Positions 18,110-18,782 of a stretch of DNA of 18,782 nt are shown here, one piece after another. The notes beneath the pieces were generated by a model, which saw nothing but the letters and a program-made list of their open reading frames with translations, searched no databases and was not told the DNA's origin. Both the position numbers and the translations under genes were made by a program. The first letter of the stretch is position 1; the number at the start of each line of letters is the position of its first letter. This DNA comes from Rostrohypoxylon terebratum. Taxonomy: Eukaryota > Ascomycota > Sordariomycetes > Xylariales > Hypoxylaceae. The stretch is from positions 20,095-38,876 of the forward strand of contig MU386026.1 of assembly GCA_022497145.1 (NCBI GenBank). Direction: 5' to 3'.

Positions 18110-18593
18110 GCCGTTGTGCTTCCAGTTCCTTTCGCTGTGTCTCTCCCTCCTCGCGCTCAAAACGCTCCCGCTCCTCCTTCTCCTCAGCAGCGTCAAGATC
18201 ATCACCCTTCTTCAACAGCTCTAAACCACGCTTTTTCAGCAGCTCCTCTTGCCGACGAAGTCGCTGCAATTTGTTAATGTTCTCAGACACCTTGGTCTGG
18301 AGACGCAGCAACTCATCCTCCGCATCCCTACGCTCTTGTTCCAGCCGAGAACGGGCCTTCGACACCCTGTCAATAGAATTCATCTCCACCACGTCGCAGC
18401 CCTTGCGATGAGAACGGGTACAGTGGTTACAGGAAACGTAACCAGACGCTAAAAAACAATCGTCTTCTCCTCTTTCGGTACAGTTCGAACACAGAAAGAC
18501 GGGAAGACCGTGGGTCTCGATGTAACGGGCACAACTATCACGCTCCAATCGTTGATTTGGACGAAGAACCGATTTTCGAACCCTGCCAGACAT
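17958..18593 (-). CDS. Antisense Cys-rich coiled-coil protein in the retrotransposon 3' region
   Basis: I do not recognise a named family. The ATG at 18593 has a strong context (caccATG) and opens a 211-residue frame with no stop and no intron. Residues 35-66 hold C-x2-C-x7-C-x8-C-x2-C-x7-C (Cys35, 38, 46, 55, 58, 66; plus Cys21), which resembles a loosely spaced Zn2Cys6 cluster and probably binds zinc. Residues about 74-160 are Glu/Arg/Leu-rich, predicted coiled coil (RSRLEQERRDAEDELLRLQ). The tail is Gly/Ser/Pro-rich. The gene lies between the pol stop and the 3' LTR, runs against pol, and its 3' end overlaps the chromodomain-tail coding region by 152 bases. A TATA-like gataaatagg (18646-18655, minus strand) lies about 50 bases upstream of the ATG. 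Antisense ORFs in this position are known in some plant Tat-lineage Gypsy elements; a similar accessory gene here is inference. It may regulate the element or its host chromatin. Confidence 0.65.
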   Translation of the reverse strand: MSGRVRKSVLRPNQRLERDSCARYIETHGLPVFLCSNCTERGEDDCFLASGYVSCNHCTRSHRKGCDVVEMNSIDRVSKARSRLEQERRDAEDELLRLQTKVSENINKLQRLRRQEELLKKRGLELLKKGDDLDAAEEKEERERFEREEGETQRKELEAQRLNASVAAPSFFGVGFGLGPMSPSTEAFLASVGQGSGDGSPQADPSNASHV

Positions 18594-18673
18594 GGTGACT
18601 GTCAGCAACAACACGACACAGGAACAACTAGACAAATGGATCCTACCTATTTATCTTTGGGGACAAAGATCCT

Positions 18674-18683
18674 GAAAGTGGGG
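18674..18683 (+). other. Candidate polypurine tract
   Basis: The purine-rich gaaagtgggg lies six bases before the TGTCAC start of the putative 3' LTR. Plus-strand DNA synthesis in Gypsy retrotransposons is primed from such a tract immediately upstream of the 3' LTR. One T interrupts it. Confidence 0.5.
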
Positions 18684-18688
18684 TATAA

Positions 18689-18782
18689 TGTCACAAACCA
18701 ACAACAGGCGACCAAAATATCAACCTGAAGGGTGGAGAACTAAGGACCAATCACGGGTAATTGTCGGCTGATGAGTCGAGAG
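18689..18782 (+). mobile_element. Start of 3' LTR of the Gypsy element (truncated by window end)
   Basis: The sequence from TGTCACAAACCAACAACAGG onward follows a polypurine-like tract and lies downstream of pol and its antisense ORF, where a 3' LTR is expected. TG at the boundary is consistent. Only 94 bases are in the window, so the right end and a matching 5' copy cannot be seen. Confidence 0.55.

Noticed and set aside
1..18782. CRISPR array, operon or bacterial insertion sequence
   Set aside because: No spaced direct repeats of that type; all recognised genes are spliced, fungal and separately transcribed.

Overview
The window looks like nuclear DNA of a filamentous ascomycete, probably a Sordariomycete. 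Genes are compact, with short introns (49-141 bp) that have GT...AG ends and CTAAC/CTGAC-type branch sites. The protein families fit too: Zn2Cys6 activator, LCL2, GLC8, UVDE, RKM4 and a chromodomain Ty3/Gypsy retrotransposon. The class-level guess is inference. All gene models were assembled by eye by joining exons across reading frames.

Layout: bases 1-103 are a C/G homopolymer-like tract, perhaps an assembly artefact. 167-2174 (-) is a Zn2Cys6 transcription factor with four exons and a probable one-base frameshift. 2759-3859 (-) is mitochondrial ribosomal protein bL27m, divergent from the secreted/ER protein LCL2 at 4256-4721 (+). LCL2 converges on GLC8, the protein phosphatase 1 inhibitor-2 homologue, at 5328-6193 (-). 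A 3.8-kb stretch with no recognisable gene follows (6194-10010). Then come the UV-damage endonuclease UVDE at 10011-12147 (-), a membrane-anchored RING E3 ligase at 13433-14177 (-), and the SET-domain ribosomal lysine methyltransferase RKM4 at 15301-16874 (-). Intergenic DNA carries many short CCTACC/GGTAGG-type palindromes.

The last 1.6 kb is transposon-derived. It holds an extremely AT-rich stretch, a 400-bp LTR-like unit (17341-17740) with perfect TGTTAC/GTAACA ends, the 3' end of a chromovirus pol gene (chromodomain plus AT-hook), and an opposite-strand ORF (17958-18593). That ORF encodes a Cys-rich, coiled-coil protein and overlaps the pol end. The start of a 3' LTR follows at about 18689.

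The host genes are mostly unrelated housekeeping functions: mitochondrial and cytosolic translation, phosphatase control, DNA repair and ubiquitylation. There is no sign of a biosynthetic cluster or shared pathway. The strongest candidate for something little described is the antisense Cys-rich gene inside the retrotransposon. Second is a possible dual mitochondrial/nuclear start-site arrangement in UVDE.
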